A stretch of 64,000 nt of DNA from Mesorhizobium sp. M1C.F.Ca.ET.210.01.1.1 (lineage in GTDB: Bacteria > Pseudomonadota > Alphaproteobacteria > Rhizobiales > Rhizobiaceae), in assembly GCF_004791585.1 (NCBI RefSeq), contig NZ_SRUU01000011.1, positions 124,001-188,000 on the forward strand, written 5' to 3'. The notes beneath the pieces were generated by a model. That model was given only the letters and a program-made list of their open reading frames with translations, ran no database searches and had not been told where the DNA came from. Positions 1 through 10,683 of this stretch are shown one piece after another (position 1 is the stretch's first letter; each line of letters opens with the position of its first letter). A program made the translations under genes and the position numbers.

Positions 1-116
1 CGATCGCGCTGCTTACGTCGCGCGCACGGGCGCTTTCGCGGGCCGATGAGATCATGCGCGATCACATCCGTACCGCCTGCTCCGCCGCCCTGACCGGCGA
101 CGAAGCGAGGGCATAA
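1..116 (+). CDS. 3' end of a truncated gene, possibly a GntR/FCD-type regulator
   Basis: An open frame entering from the left edge ends with TAA at 114-116, giving about 37 C-terminal residues. The tail (motif ADEIMRDHI followed by an Ala-rich helix) resembles the last helix of FCD-domain GntR regulators, which commonly sit beside catabolic operons like the one starting at 206. This is a weak family guess because only the last helix is visible. The 89 bases to the next start hold no other gene. Confidence 0.4.
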   Translation, partial: IALLTSRARALSRADEIMRDHIRTACSAALTGDEARA

Positions 117-205
117 GCAAGCCTTATACGCTTGCCCATCATCCATCTTGGACCCGGGCGTTCCAGTCGTGTCAGCTTTGGTTGGCAGACAGGAAGGGAC
201 GCATC

Positions 206-2284
206 ATGGATGGTGCCATTACAACGGATGAGGCGCGGAACGAAGCCGACTGGAAGGTCGGCGTCGATATCGGCGGGACATTCATCGATTTCTGCGCGCT
301 CGAAGCGCGCTCCGGCCGCGTCGCCTCGCTGAAGGTGCTGACGACGCCGGAGGATCCAGGCGCCGAACTGATGACGGGTCTTACACTCCTGGCCGAGCGC
401 GAAGGCTTCGATCCGACCCTTATGACGCGTTTCGTGCACGGCACCACCGTCGGCATCAACACCATCATTCAGCGCAAGGGCGCGCCACTGGCGCTGTTCA
501 CCAATGCCGGCTTCGAGGACGTGATCGAACTCGCACGGCTTCGCATGCCGGACATGTATTCGCTGTTCTGTGCGCGGCCGGATCCGCTGATCTCGCGCGA
601 CATGGTCTTCGGCATTCCGGTCCGCATGCGTGCCGATGGGCGTGAATCCCAGGCGCCGGACATGGCGGCCGTCGAGAGGGCTGTCGCGGCGGCGAAGGCC
701 AATGGTGCGCAAGGCATCATCGTGTCCTTCCTCCACGCTTGGCGCAATGCCGCGCAGGAAGCTTCGGTGAAGGCGGCGATCGCGCGTCTTGCGCCCGACC
801 TCTTCGTCTTCTCCTCGGCCGAGGTCTGGCCGGTCATTCGCGAATACGAGCGTAGCTCGACCGCCATCCTCAATGGCTATGTCCATCCGCGCGTCTCTGG
901 CTATCTGGCGGCGCTGGAGGAGCGGCTGAAGAGCCGCGGGGTGCCGGCCCGCCCGATGCTGACGAAGTCGAATGGCGGGCTGATGAACGCCGCCGAAGGC
1001 AAGCGCGCCTGCGTGAACATGCTTTTGTCGGGAACGGCCTCCGGGGTCATCGGCGCCTCCTGGCTGGCGCGTCAGGCCGGAGAGGAAAAAGTCCTTACCC
1101 TCGACATCGGCGGAACCTCAGCGGATTTCGCACTGATCATCGGCGGCGAGGCGCAGTTCGGGACCGGCGAGCTGATCGGCGAGTTTCCGCTTCACATCCC
1201 ATCTGTCTCGGTCAGCTCGATCGGCGTCGGCGGCGGCTCGATCGCCAGTGTCGACGCACAAGGCGTGCTGCGGGTTGGACCGGAGTCGGCCGGCTCGACG
1301 CCGGGACCGGCATGCTACGGCCGCGGCGGCGAGCGGGCGACGGTGACGGACGCCATGGTGGTGTGCGGATGGCTAGGTCACAGCGAGATGGCCTATGGCC
1401 AGCTCCGGATCGATACCGGACTGGCGCATCGCGCGGTCGGCGATCTTGCCGCCCGGCTCGACCGCACGGTCGAGCAGACCGCGCAGGCGATCCTCGACAT
1501 CGCGGTGTCGGAAATGTTCGTTGAGGTCGAGAAACTCGCCTCGCGCGCCGGCGTGGACCTGCGCGATTTCACGCTGATGCCTTTCGGCGGCGGCGGTCCG
1601 ATGCTTGGCGCCTTCCTTGCCCGCGAACTCGGCATGAAGCGGGTCATGGCGCCGCGCCGTCCCGGGGTGGTGTCGGCGCTCGGCGGGCTGGTGGCGGACC
1701 TCCGCGGGGATTTCATACGCACGATCTTCAGCCCGCTGTCGGCAGCGTCGCTCCCCACCATCCGCGCGGCCCTTGAGGTGCTTGCGCAAGAGGGCAGCGA
1801 CTGGCTCGCGGCGCAGGGGCACGATGCAGCCGCGCAACTCAATCTGTCCTGCGACATGCGCTATGTCGGGCAGAGCTACGAGATCGACGTCGTCCTGTCG
1901 CCGAAATGGCTAGCCGAAGGTGATATGACCGCTATCGAGCAAGCCTTCCATCGAACCCATGAGCAGCTCTACGATTTCCACGATCCGGACGGCGAGATCG
2001 AGCTTGTCAATGTTCGGCTGTCCGCCATCGGCGCGGGTCCGGCACTCTCCTTCCCGGAGGTAGACGAGATAGCGGCTCCTGTCAGTCCGGCGCGCCGGCT
2101 TCCTGTCTACACGGGCCTCGGCATCGAGGCCGTCGACCTCCACGACCGGCAGGCCCTCTTGCCGGGCAGCACCTTCCGCGGGCCCGCCGTGGTCGTGCAG
2201 GAAGACACCACCTTTGCCATTCCCGCGGGAGCGCAGGCACGGGTCGACCGCCACCTCAACCTTCTGCTGACCTTCGCGGAGTGA
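206..2284 (+). CDS. hyuA: hydantoinase/oxoprolinase family protein, subunit A
   Basis: Subunit A of the ATP-dependent hydantoinase/5-oxoprolinase/acetone carboxylase superfamily, which opens cyclic amides such as N-methylhydantoin. The N-terminal actin-like nucleotide motif VGVDIGGTFIDF lies near residue 20 and a second phosphate motif LTLDIGGTSADF near residue 305; GVGGGS and PFGGGGP glycine loops follow, and 692 residues is the usual length. The ATG at 206 is preferred to the in-frame TTG at 182 because an AGGAAGGG ribosome site lies seven bases upstream of it. Subunit B starts four bases after the stop. The exact substrate (hydantoin, oxoproline, other lactam) cannot be read from sequence. 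Confidence 0.88.
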   Translation: MDGAITTDEARNEADWKVGVDIGGTFIDFCALEARSGRVASLKVLTTPEDPGAELMTGLTLLAEREGFDPTLMTRFVHGTTVGINTIIQRKGAPLALFTNAGFEDVIELARLRMPDMYSLFCARPDPLISRDMVFGIPVRMRADGRESQAPDMAAVERAVAAAKANGAQGIIVSFLHAWRNAAQEASVKAAIARLAPDLFVFSSAEVWPVIREYERSSTAILNGYVHPRVSGYLAALEERLKSRGVPARPMLTKSNGGLMNAAEGKRACVNMLLSGTASGVIGASWLARQAGEEKVLTLDIGGTSADFALIIGGEAQFGTGELIGEFPLHIPSVSVSSIGVGGGSIASVDAQGVLRVGPESAGSTPGPACYGRGGERATVTDAMVVCGWLGHSEMAYGQLRIDTGLAHRAVGDLAARLDRTVEQTAQAILDIAVSEMFVEVEKLASRAGVDLRDFTLMPFGGGGPMLGAFLARELGMKRVMAPRRPGVVSALGGLVADLRGDFIRTIFSPLSAASLPTIRAALEVLAQEGSDWLAAQGHDAAAQLNLSCDMRYVGQSYEIDVVLSPKWLAEGDMTAIEQAFHRTHEQLYDFHDPDGEIELVNVRLSAIGAGPALSFPEVDEIAAPVSPARRLPVYTGLGIEAVDLHDRQALLPGSTFRGPAVVVQEDTTFAIPAGAQARVDRHLNLLLTFAE

Positions 2285-2288
2285 CAAT

Positions 2289-4274
2289 ATGTTTGACCGG
2301 ACAAACCTGCAGGTTCTGGCGAACCATGCCCGGGCGGCGGCCGAGAACATGGCCCACACGCTGCACCGCACCGCGCACTCCGCCTTCGTCAAGGAGACGC
2401 AGGACTTCACCGTGATGCTGATGGACCGTTCGGGGGCGACCTTCGCCGTCCCGATGGAGCTTGGCGCCACCTGGTATCCGGGCCTGTCCTATCACCGCGC
2501 GATCGCGATGGTCGACGATTACCGGCCGGGCGACGTCGCATTCACCAACGATCCCTATTCCGGCCACGTCGCCACGCACGCGCCCGACACGCATTTGTGG
2601 AAGCCGGTCTTCGTCGACGGCGAGATCGTCGCCTGGGCCGGAGGGCATATCCACAACACCGACATGGGCGGGGCGGTGCCGGCTTCGCTCAGCCGGGCGC
2701 TGACCGAAATCCATCAGGAAGGCATCCGCTTTCCGCCGATGAAGCTGGTGAAGGAGGGCGTCTTCGACGAGACGATCCTCAGGATCATGAGCACCAATGT
2801 TCGCAAGCCCGACCTCAACATCGGCGACATCAAGGCGCTGGTCGGCGCGCTCAACACCGGCGAGCGCAAGATCCAGGCGATGGTGAGGAAGTTTGGCAAG
2901 GCCGGCTTCATCGAAGGCGTTGCCGCGCTCCTCGACCATGCGGAGGCGCAGGCGCGCGACGTGCTGCGCTCCATGCCCGACGGCACCTGGGAGTTCGCCG
3001 ATTATGCGGATGAGGATTCGGTCGAGGCCAATCCCTGCCGGCTGAAGCTCAGGCTGACGATCAAGGGCGACGAGGCGGTGCTCGACTTCACCGGCTCCGA
3101 CCCGCAGCTAGGCTCCTCGCTCAACGTGCCCTCGGGCGGCGACCCGCGCCACACCATGCTGCTGGTCGGCGTCTACTATGTTCTCTACACGCTCAACCCG
3201 AAGATACTGCTCAACACCGGCCTCACCCGGCCCTTCACCTGCATCACGCCGCAAGGCTCCGTGCTGAACCCGGTCCACCCCGCGGCCGTTGGCATGCGTT
3301 CGCTCACTTGTGCCAGGCTGCGGTCGGTCATCTTCGGCGCCTTCTCTCAGGCCGTGCCGGCGCGCCTGCCGGCGGCTCCGGCCGGCAACAACTGCATCGT
3401 CAACGTCATGACAATCGATGAGCGCACCAGCCGGAGCGTCATCGCGGCGGTGAACCCGGTGGTGGGCGGCGGCGGCGCCATGCCGCATCGCGACGGCACC
3501 AACGGATCGGGCGCCGATGCCGCGTATCTCAAGAACACGCCGATCGAGATCACCGAGACCGAGACCCCGGTCGAATTCGTCAGATACGGGCTCGCCAAGG
3601 ACAGCGGCGGCGCCGGCCGCTGGCGCGGCGGGTTGGCGACCGAGATGGCCTTCCGCGTCTTCGCCCCCGATTCCAGGATCACGGCGCGAAACCGCGACCG
3701 CAGCTTTTTCCGTCCGTGGGGCGTGCTGGGCGGTAAGGCGGCGGGCCTGTCGGACATGGTCGTCAATCCGGGGACCGACCACGAGCGGCGGCTGGGCAAC
3801 ATCGACACCGCTGTCCTGCAGCCGGGCGACGTGCTCGAGATCCGCTCCGCCGGCGGCGGCGGGCGCGGCGATCCATATGAACGCGACCCATGGCGGGTCG
3901 CGCAAGACGTGCGGCGTGGCTATGTCTCGGCAACTGCCGCCGAACGCGACTATGGCGTCATCATCCGTGCCGGCGCGGTCGACGAGCAGGCGACGCAGCG
4001 GCTGCGCGCTGGGCATCAGCCCTCTGCCGGTCATTTCCATTTCGGTCCGGAGCGCGACGGCTACGAAGCGCAGTGGACGCCGGCGGCCTATGACCGGCTC
4101 CACGCTTTGCTGGATGCTTTGCCGATCCATTGGCGGTTCTTTGCCAAGACCGAGATCTTCCGCCGCATGAAAGGGCGCTCCGGGCCGGAGGGCGTCCAGG
4201 CGGCCTTCGACGCGGTTTGCGAACGCTTCCCCGAACTGCCTCGTGCTGACCCAGTGCGAGAGGCGGCGGAATGA
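2289..4274 (+). CDS. hyuB: hydantoinase B/oxoprolinase family protein
   Basis: Partner subunit of the ATP-dependent hydantoinase/oxoprolinase. The 661 residues show family hallmarks: early ENMAHTLHRTAHS, the FTNDPYSGHVATHAPD segment near residue 90, HIHNTDMGG near residue 120, and a glycine-rich region near 390-400 (PVVGGGGAMPHRDG). The start ATG is preceded by GGAG at 2278-2281 inside the end of hyuA. The stop overlaps the next ATG by four bases, so hyuA-hyuB-2Fe-2S-FAD genes are probably one translationally coupled operon. The C-terminal ~80 residues look like an extra family-specific tail. Confidence 0.88.
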   Translation: MFDRTNLQVLANHARAAAENMAHTLHRTAHSAFVKETQDFTVMLMDRSGATFAVPMELGATWYPGLSYHRAIAMVDDYRPGDVAFTNDPYSGHVATHAPDTHLWKPVFVDGEIVAWAGGHIHNTDMGGAVPASLSRALTEIHQEGIRFPPMKLVKEGVFDETILRIMSTNVRKPDLNIGDIKALVGALNTGERKIQAMVRKFGKAGFIEGVAALLDHAEAQARDVLRSMPDGTWEFADYADEDSVEANPCRLKLRLTIKGDEAVLDFTGSDPQLGSSLNVPSGGDPRHTMLLVGVYYVLYTLNPKILLNTGLTRPFTCITPQGSVLNPVHPAAVGMRSLTCARLRSVIFGAFSQAVPARLPAAPAGNNCIVNVMTIDERTSRSVIAAVNPVVGGGGAMPHRDGTNGSGADAAYLKNTPIEITETETPVEFVRYGLAKDSGGAGRWRGGLATEMAFRVFAPDSRITARNRDRSFFRPWGVLGGKAAGLSDMVVNPGTDHERRLGNIDTAVLQPGDVLEIRSAGGGGRGDPYERDPWRVAQDVRRGYVSATAAERDYGVIIRAGAVDEQATQRLRAGHQPSAGHFHFGPERDGYEAQWTPAAYDRLHALLDALPIHWRFFAKTEIFRRMKGRSGPEGVQAAFDAVCERFPELPRADPVREAAE

Positions 4275-4573
4275 TCACGGACGGCCGCATCGTTCGGCTG
4301 GCCGAGCGCGATCGGGCAAAGGTGCAGTTCCTTCTTGACGGTGAGATGCGCGGCGCGCTGGCGGGCGACACGGTGCTGACCGCCGTGCTGGCGTCGGGCT
4401 GTGCGCTGCGAAAGTCCGAGTTCGGCCCCGAGCTGCGGGCCGGCTTCTGCCTGATGGGAGCCTGCCAGGATTGCTGGGTGTGGCAGGAGGAGGGGCCGCG
4501 TATGCGCGCGTGCACAACCCCAGTCACTGAAGGCATGCGGCTGCGCACGACGCCGCCGGAGAGTTGGCCGTGA
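4271..4573 (+). CDS. (2Fe-2S)-binding small subunit of an amino-acid/opine dehydrogenase complex
   Basis: A 100-residue HcnA/OoxA-type ferredoxin-like subunit that passes electrons between the flavoproteins of opine oxidase, hydrogen-cyanide-synthase-like or D-amino-acid dehydrogenase complexes. Likely cluster ligands are Cys60, Cys65, Cys68 and Cys81 (pattern FCLMGACQDC then RAC); Cys44 is an additional cysteine. It overlaps hyuB (ATGA at 4271) and the next flavoprotein (GTGA at 4570). Family assignment is strong, substrate unknown. Confidence 0.82.
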   Translation: MITDGRIVRLAERDRAKVQFLLDGEMRGALAGDTVLTAVLASGCALRKSEFGPELRAGFCLMGACQDCWVWQEEGPRMRACTTPVTEGMRLRTTPPESWP

Positions 4574-5937
4574 GCGAGACGTCGTCGCCGCGGATCGTGA
4601 TCGTAGGTGCCGGTCCGGCCGGCATAAGGGCCGCGGCGACGCTGGTCAATGCCGGGCTCCATCCGGTGGTGATCGATGAAAGCAATCGCGCGGGCGGGCA
4701 GATCTATCGTCGTCCGCCTGCCGGGTTTACCCGCACGCCGGAAGAGCTCTACGGGTCGGAGGCAGCCAAGGCATGCGCGCTGCATGCGCTGTTCGACCGG
4801 CTGGCCGAAGAGGGGCGGCTCACCCATCGCGCGCTAAGCTCCGTCATCGCCGTGTACGAGGGGCGGCTGCACGTGCTGGGCGAGGGCGGCGTGGAGGTGA
4901 TCGGCTATGACCGGCTGATCCTTGCCACGGGCGCGTCCGACCGCGTCGCGCCGGTCCCAGGCTGGCAGAGCGCCGGGGTCTACAGCCTTGGCGCGGCGCA
5001 GATCGCGCTCAAGGCGCAAGCCGTCGCGCTCGGGCGGCGCATCGTCCTGATGGGATCGGGGCCCTTGCTGACGCTGGTCGGCGCGCAACTCGTGAAGGCT
5101 GGAGCCGATGTGGCGGCGGTGCTCGACACCTCGCCATGGCGCCGACAGATGCGCGGCTTCTTAGGACTTGCCGTTCGCCCGGTCGTCGCGCTGCGCGGTC
5201 TGGCGCTGCGGGCGAGGCTCGGCGGCCGCTATCATGCGGGAGTGAAGCTGGAACGGATCGAGGCGGATGCGTCCGGTGTCACGGCGATGCGTTGGCGCGA
5301 TGCCGGCGGAATGCAGCGCCTCACCCCGTGCGACATGATCGGCATGGGCTGGCATCTGCGGGCTGAGACGCATCTGGCAGACTTGGCCGGCTGCGCCTTC
5401 ACCTATGACGAACAGTGGCGGCAATGGCTGCCCAAGGCCGACGAAATGGGGCGTGCCGGCAACGGGGTCTACCTTGCCGGCGACGGCCTTCAACTCCTGG
5501 GGGCGGACGGAGCGGAGATCGCGGGGCGCCTTGCGGCGGCAGCATGCCTTGCCGATCTCGGACGTCCGGCGCCCTCCGCCAGCGCCGACCTGCGCAAACT
5601 CGCGCGGCTCGAACGCTTTGCCCGCGGTCTGGCGACCGCCTTTCCATGGCCGGACGCGATGGCGCGGTCGCTTCCCAACGATGAAATCGTCTGCCGTTGC
5701 GAGAACGTGAATGCTGGAGCCATACGCGAGAGCGTGGAACACAGCGGCGGCGAGGCCAACAGGGTGAAATCGCTGTCGCGCGTCGGCATGGGTCGCTGCC
5801 AGGGACGCTATTGCCAACTGGCCGCCGTCGAGCTTGTCGCAGAGCGGGCCGGCTGCACCGCCGGTGCTGTCGGCCGGTTCCGAGGCCAGGCGCCAGTCCG
5901 ACCGGCGCCGATCGGCGCTTTTCTGCGGGAGGATTGA
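4570..5937 (+). CDS. NAD(P)/FAD-dependent oxidoreductase with C-terminal BFD-like 2Fe-2S domain
   Basis: A flavoprotein of the HcnB/OoxA class. It has an N-terminal dinucleotide fold (IVIVGAGPAGIRAA), a second Rossmann motif near residue 160 (IVLMGSGPL) and a C-terminal BFD-like iron-sulfur domain with CRCENVN and GMGRCQGRYC cysteines at roughly residues 375-425. The GTG start at 4570 overlaps the previous stop by four bases; an upstream in-frame TTG at 4564 lacks that coupling. With the small 2Fe-2S protein it should form part of a membrane-linked or soluble dehydrogenase oxidising an opine, imino or N-alkyl amino acid. The DadA-like third subunit is probably the convergent gene at 5981. Confidence 0.83.
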   Translation: MSETSSPRIVIVGAGPAGIRAAATLVNAGLHPVVIDESNRAGGQIYRRPPAGFTRTPEELYGSEAAKACALHALFDRLAEEGRLTHRALSSVIAVYEGRLHVLGEGGVEVIGYDRLILATGASDRVAPVPGWQSAGVYSLGAAQIALKAQAVALGRRIVLMGSGPLLTLVGAQLVKAGADVAAVLDTSPWRRQMRGFLGLAVRPVVALRGLALRARLGGRYHAGVKLERIEADASGVTAMRWRDAGGMQRLTPCDMIGMGWHLRAETHLADLAGCAFTYDEQWRQWLPKADEMGRAGNGVYLAGDGLQLLGADGAEIAGRLAAAACLADLGRPAPSASADLRKLARLERFARGLATAFPWPDAMARSLPNDEIVCRCENVNAGAIRESVEHSGGEANRVKSLSRVGMGRCQGRYCQLAAVELVAERAGCTAGAVGRFRGQAPVRPAPIGAFLRED

Positions 5938-5980
5938 TGCAATTGCGGAGGCTGCCCCGGGTGCCGACAAGGAACATCCC

Positions 5981-7306
5981 TTAGAAATCGGCGACCTTCC
6001 CCCAGGCGGACGCGTCGAAGCGCCGTGGATCGTAGGATGTCGCATCGACGATCGGTTCCGACGCGGTCACCAGATCGGCGACGAGGTGCCCGGCGCCGGG
6101 CCCGATGCCGAAGCCGTGCCCCGAAAACCCGGCGGCCAGAAAGAAACCTGGAACGGCGTCAATCTCGCCGATGGCGGGTACGCCGTCCGGCGTGCTGTCG
6201 ATGTAGCCGGCCCAGGCCGCGCTGATCCTGGTCTTTCTGAGATCGGGCAGCAGTTCGAGTGCCCGGGCGTGGGTCAGGCGGATCGTCGCCTGGTCAGGGA
6301 CCGGATCGAGGATGCGCATCCGCTCCATCGGCGTCGGCCGGTCGAGCCGCCAGCGCTTAAGCGTTTCGTGGCCGGAGCGCATGCCCTGCAGGCCGCCGGG
6401 CGCGAGGCTTCGCCAGCGCTTCAGGAACATGGGAAGGAACTGCGACGAGAAGCGCAACTGCTGTGGCGTCACGTCTACGCGCCCGCGTCCGCTGATGGCA
6501 AGCGTGTAGCCGCCGTCGCCGCGACGCGTGGCCGAGATCCGCGCCGTGTGGAGCGCGTCCGGCAGGCCCTCGGCGCCGGGCGATACGGACAGGATGGAGG
6601 AGCGGACAGACGCCTGCGGAAAGCGGAAATCGAACTGGTTGCAAAAGGAGGACGCCCAGGCACCGCCGGCCATGATCGCCACCTTCGTCCGGATCGTTCC
6701 GCTTTCGGCGACCACGCCGCTCAAGCGCCCGCCCTCGGTTTCGATGCCGCGCGCGGCGCAATTCTGGTGCACGCTGCCGCCGAGCTTCAGAATTGCGCGG
6801 GCGACCGCGGGCGCGGCCCGCGACGGATCGGCGGTGCCGTCGGTCGGCGAGAAGACGCCGCCCTTCCACGTCCGGCCCGTGGCGCGGCCGCGCGCGCTGG
6901 CCTCGGCGCTGTCCAAAATATGCGTGGTGACGCCGGCCGTCCTGGCGAAGTCGCGCCAGCGCGCCCAACCGGCCAACTCCGCTTCGTCATTACTGAGATA
7001 AAGCAGGCCGCAGCGGCGGAAGCCGGTGTCCTCGCCGGTCTCCGCTGCAAAGCGCTGCCACAGATCAAGGCTTCGGGTCGCCATCGGCAGCTCGCGGGCA
7101 TCGCGGTTCTGCTGACGGCACCAGCCCCAGTTCCGCGAAGACTGCTCGGCGCCGATGCGGCCCTTTTCGACAAGCGCGATTTTCATGCCGCGCCGCGCCA
7201 GATAATAGGCCGCGAAGACACCGACGATGCCGCCGCCGATCACCACCGCGTCCGCGGATTGCGGCAGTTCGCCGGACGTCTCGATTTGCTGCAACGGCGC
7301 GCGCAT
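5981..7306 (-). CDS. FAD-dependent oxidoreductase (DadA/DAO family)
   Basis: A 441-residue flavoprotein of the DAO family, which oxidises secondary or D-amino acids. The FAD-binding motif DAVVIGGGIVGVFAAYYL is at residues ~18-36 and is followed by the SSRNWGWCRQQNRD segment found in opine/D-amino-acid dehydrogenase beta-type subunits. A late GFSGHGFGIGPGAG motif closes the FAD fold. The ATG at 7306 is chosen over a TTG at 7330 because GGTGGAG lies just before it. The gene is divergent from an Lrp/AsnC regulator 223 bases away, a classical arrangement for local control, and convergent with the related dehydrogenase subunits. Confidence 0.82.
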   Translation of the reverse strand: MRAPLQQIETSGELPQSADAVVIGGGIVGVFAAYYLARRGMKIALVEKGRIGAEQSSRNWGWCRQQNRDARELPMATRSLDLWQRFAAETGEDTGFRRCGLLYLSNDEAELAGWARWRDFARTAGVTTHILDSAEASARGRATGRTWKGGVFSPTDGTADPSRAAPAVARAILKLGGSVHQNCAARGIETEGGRLSGVVAESGTIRTKVAIMAGGAWASSFCNQFDFRFPQASVRSSILSVSPGAEGLPDALHTARISATRRGDGGYTLAISGRGRVDVTPQQLRFSSQFLPMFLKRWRSLAPGGLQGMRSGHETLKRWRLDRPTPMERMRILDPVPDQATIRLTHARALELLPDLRKTRISAAWAGYIDSTPDGVPAIGEIDAVPGFFLAAGFSGHGFGIGPGAGHLVADLVTASEPIVDATSYDPRRFDASAWGKVADF

Positions 7307-7529
7307 CGTCTCTCCACCTTGAAGCGTCAATCTAGCGCGTTGCGCAGGCAGCCGCTGCTGCAGTTAGGACCAAGGCAGAATTTTATTCCGGCGGTCCGGT
7401 GGAAATCGGGAGCCGATGCGTTTCAAAGCGGTGTCCGCGCTGATGGACAGGCCAGTGAGCTGTGGTAGTGTCGATGGCCAATGGCAACGCGGCATTTTGT
7501 GCTGTGGCGTGCGCTCTGTGGAGACGGCC

Positions 7530-8006
7530 GTGAAACTGGATCGGATCGATATCAAGATTCTGCACGAACTGCAGAAAAACGGCCGCATCACCAATGTGGA
7601 ACTGGCCGAGTTGGTGCACCTGTCGCCCAGCCCATGCCTGATGCGGGTCAAGAAACTCCAGTCGGAAGGCTATATCGAAGGCTATTCCGCTCAGGTCAAT
7701 CTCGGCAAGCTCGGTCAGACGCTGACCGTCTTCACCGAGATCACCTTGAAGAACCATCGCCAGGTCGACTTCGCCCGCTTTCTGGCTGTCGTGGAGAAAA
7801 TCGACCAGGTCATCGAATGCCACCTCGTGTCAGGCGGCTATGACTATCTGATGAAATTCGTGACCGCCGGCATCGGCGAGTACCAGACGATCATGGAACG
7901 GCTGACCGACATGGATATCGGCATCGACAAGTATTTCTCGTTCGTGGTGCTGAAGTCGCCCATCGTCAAGACGCACATGCCGCTGCCCAGCCTGTTTCCG
8001 ATGTGA
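7530..8006 (+). CDS. Lrp/AsnC family transcriptional regulator
   Basis: A 158-residue regulator with an N-terminal winged helix (LDRIDIKILHELQKNGRITN, recognition helix in LAELVHLSPSPCLMRVKKL) and a C-terminal ligand-sensing domain ending in SFVVLKSPIVKTH. The GTG at 7530 is preferred because GGAG lies six bases upstream and homologues start just before the KLD motif. It probably senses an amino acid and controls the divergent FAD oxidase at 7306 and perhaps the nearby importer. Confidence 0.87.
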   Translation: MKLDRIDIKILHELQKNGRITNVELAELVHLSPSPCLMRVKKLQSEGYIEGYSAQVNLGKLGQTLTVFTEITLKNHRQVDFARFLAVVEKIDQVIECHLVSGGYDYLMKFVTAGIGEYQTIMERLTDMDIGIDKYFSFVVLKSPIVKTHMPLPSLFPM

Positions 8007-8022
8007 GGCTCAGCCGCTGTAG

Positions 8023-8179
8023 CACTTTGATTTTGCGCATGCCTCCCGAAACCGGTTCCCACTTTCGGGAGACATGTGCAAGAGCGTTTCAGCGATTCAT
8101 AGATCGCCGAACCGCTCTAAGTATTTGTTTTTACGCAATTCCGGACGGAAAACCGTTACACACTTTTCCTGGAATTGCT
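8023..8179. repeat. RIME/REP-like intergenic mosaic repeat
   Basis: Between convergent genes lies a composite palindromic element. One hairpin has perfect nine-base arms CTCCCGAAA at 8043-8051 and its complement at 8063-8071. A second has arms GCAATTCC at 8135-8142 and GGAATTGC at 8171-8178, with further imperfect pairing inside (GGAAAA against TTTTCC). The wording matches intergenic repeats I recognise from rhizobial genomes. It begins two bases beyond the stop of the ABC ATPase and could act as its terminator or as an mRNA-stabilising element. Confidence 0.6.
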
Positions 8180-9831
<1,652 letters not shown>

Positions 9832-9835
<4 letters not shown>

Positions 9836-10683
9836 GCGTCCCTGTCCCTGATCTTCTGCGGCAGGTTGTCGATCAGCAGGTTGACGCTGATGGTGAGGCT
9901 GGCGATCGCCAGCGAGGGCACGATGACGGCGGGAGCCGCGAAGGGCAGGCCGCCGATATTCTCGCGCACCAGCGCACCCCAGTCGGCTAGAGGCGGCTGC
10001 AGGCCAAGCCCAAGGAAAGACAAGCCCGAGAGCAAGAGCACGATGAAGACGAAGCGCAGGCCGAAGTCGGCCAGCACCGGGCGGATGATGTTGGGCAGGA
10101 TCTCGGAGCCGATGAGATAGACGGTGCTTTCGCCGCGCACGCGGGCGACGGTCATGAAGTCCATGGTGTTGATGTTGACCGCAAGCGCCCGCGCGAAGCG
10201 GTAGGCGCCCGGAATATAGATGACGGCGAGCGTCAGGATCAGCACCGGGATCGACGAGCCGACCGCGGCGACGACCACAAGACCGAACAGCTTGCTGGGA
10301 ATGGAGTTCATGGCGTCGAGGAAGCGACTGAGGCAGGTGTCGAGCCAGCCGCCGGTGACGGCCGCTATCATCCCCAGCACGACACCCGAAAAGCAGGCGA
10401 TAGAGACGGCCGCGAGCGATATGCCGACGGTGTAGCGCGCGCCCATCAGAACCCGCGAGAGCATGTCCCGGCCCAGATAATCCGAACCGAGCCACAGTCC
10501 CTGGCGCATCGGGCCGAAATAGTCGTCGTCGACGATGTCTCCAATCGGGTGGGGGATGACGTAGGGCGCGAAGATGGCGACAAGCGTCCACGCTAGGATG
10601 ACCAGCGAGGCCACGACGCCCACGAGGTTATAGCTGTGGCCCAGGAGGGACCGTCGGGAGGATACCGCGCGCGCCATCGTCAT
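9832..10683 (-). CDS. ABC transporter permease (DppC/OppC type)
   Basis: A 283-residue inner-membrane permease with an N-terminal transmembrane segment, the conserved PMRQGLWLGSDYLGRDMLSR segment typical of DppC near residues 50-70, then five hydrophobic helices with a central EAA-type loop. It overlaps the upstream permease by four bases and the ATPase by four bases, placing it in the middle of a coupled binding protein-permease-permease-ATPase operon. Confidence 0.9.

Noticed and set aside
62..886. Long minus-strand open frame opposite hyuA
   Set aside because: It lies in antisense to a confident gene, is Arg/His-rich and has no family motif; it is a GC-rich shadow.
5834..7468. 544-residue plus-strand open frame
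   Set aside because: It is antisense to the FAD oxidase with recognisable motifs and shows only Arg/Gly-rich low-complexity sequence.
9836..10591. N-terminal extension of the ABC ATPase frame
   Set aside because: It overlaps the DppC-type permease in another frame; the ATPase motifs begin only after ATG 9835.
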